This document shows positions 13,709 to 13,984 of a DNA stretch of 13,984 nucleotides, one piece after another. The stretch is from Balneolales bacterium (GTDB lineage Bacteria; Bacteroidota; Rhodothermia; Balneolales; Natronogracilivirgulaceae), in NCBI GenBank assembly GCA_007135895.1, contig SLHZ01000323.1, forward strand, positions 1 through 13,984. The letters are read 5' to 3'. Every line of letters starts with the position of its first letter. Position 1 is the first letter of the stretch. The notes beneath the pieces were generated by a model, which had not been told where the DNA came from, searched no databases, and saw only the letters and a program-made list of their open reading frames with translations. The position numbers were made by a program, and so were the translations under genes.

Positions 13709-13984
13709 TTATGCACTGTAATCCCTGGCAAACTCATGGACCGTGGTGCCAATGCCGTAATGATGATGGCCCACTGAAGCGATGATCTTCTCCCGGTCGA
13801 AAAAGAAGTCCAACCGTCCCAGTACAATGCCGGCAAAACCAACCTGGGAGATCCATGTTCTTCCTCCGCCGGACTTTTCGACCCGTTGTGGCTCGGGAAG
13901 GAAGGTGTGGGTGTGGCCTCCTATGATCAGATCGATCCCGTCTACCTGCTGCGCCACGGTCTGGTCACTCACCCGGGCCGGATT
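13709..13984 (-). CDS. Partial metallophosphatase / 5'-nucleotidase (C-terminal part)
   Basis: The reading frame is open to the window edge, so the N-terminal part lies outside; 91 codons are visible. GIDLIIGGHTHTFLPEP contains the GGHTH metal-binding motif of calcineurin-like phosphoesterases, and WISQVGFAGIVLGRLDF is the following conserved strand seen in the 5'-nucleotidase/UDP-sugar hydrolase branch. It ends directly after the phosphoesterase domain with no substrate-binding domain, which matches the stand-alone metallophosphatase form seen in Bacteroidota, where the nucleotide-binding domain is made from a separate gene. Such proteins are usually exported, but the signal peptide region is not in view. 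Likely co-transcribed with the aldo/keto reductase gene. Confidence 0.8.
   Translation of the reverse strand, partial: NPARVSDQTVAQQVDGIDLIIGGHTHTFLPEPQRVEKSGGGRTWISQVGFAGIVLGRLDFFFDREKIIASVGHHHYGIGTTVHEFARDYSA

Overview
The window looks like chromosomal DNA of a bacterium from the Bacteroidota/Balneolota/Rhodothermota (FCB) group. This is inferred from a GWxTD-type secreted protein, a Fur-MerC gene pair, a PdxA with the GD-x-NGIG signature, and an apparently separate metallophosphatase-type 5'-nucleotidase. I cannot name a genus. There are eleven complete protein genes, one partial one, no RNA genes, and no sign of a phage, transposon or CRISPR array.

Layout. (1) 1-982: terminator-like and hairpin sequences, then a plus-strand inositol-monophosphatase-family enzyme. 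(2) 995-7004, minus strand: a tight four-gene operon read from 7004 downward. It encodes a renalase-like FAD oxidoreductase, ABC exporter half A, ribonuclease Z, and ABC exporter half B. The two half-transporters have complementary defects (Asp for the catalytic Glu in one, LSMGQ for LSGGQ in the other) typical of heterodimeric exporters, yet rnz lies between them. (3) 7005-7238: divergent control region with a 17-bp inverted repeat that is a good candidate operator. (4) 7239-10878, plus strand: Fur/Zur-type regulator, MerC-domain membrane protein, GWxTD-domain secreted protein and pdxA, with overlapping or near-abutting ends, so probably one transcript. (5) 10879-11196: non-coding region with a 23-bp repeat array, a good sigma70-like promoter, a GC-rich hairpin and a perfect 25-bp duplication. 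(6) 11197-12661: a YqeM-like methyltransferase overlapping ftsE. (7) 12759-13984, minus strand: a partial metallophosphatase/5'-nucleotidase and a YdhF-like aldo/keto reductase.

The most distinctive property is repeated short tandem duplication. It occurs inside four genes, always in frame (FAD enzyme 5 x 18 bp, MerC 2 x 18 bp, rnz tail 33-bp period, GWxTD protein 36-bp period), and twice in the non-coding region. In the 23-bp array each unit carries a -35-like CTGACA, and the last one is correctly spaced from a -10 box. The other points of note are a ribonuclease Z with Asp at a usual zinc-ligand His and an added basic tail, and a possible metal-sensing operon that ends in the metal-dependent vitamin B6 enzyme PdxA. 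I did not find a clear new defence or biosynthetic system; the candidates above are the parts worth testing.
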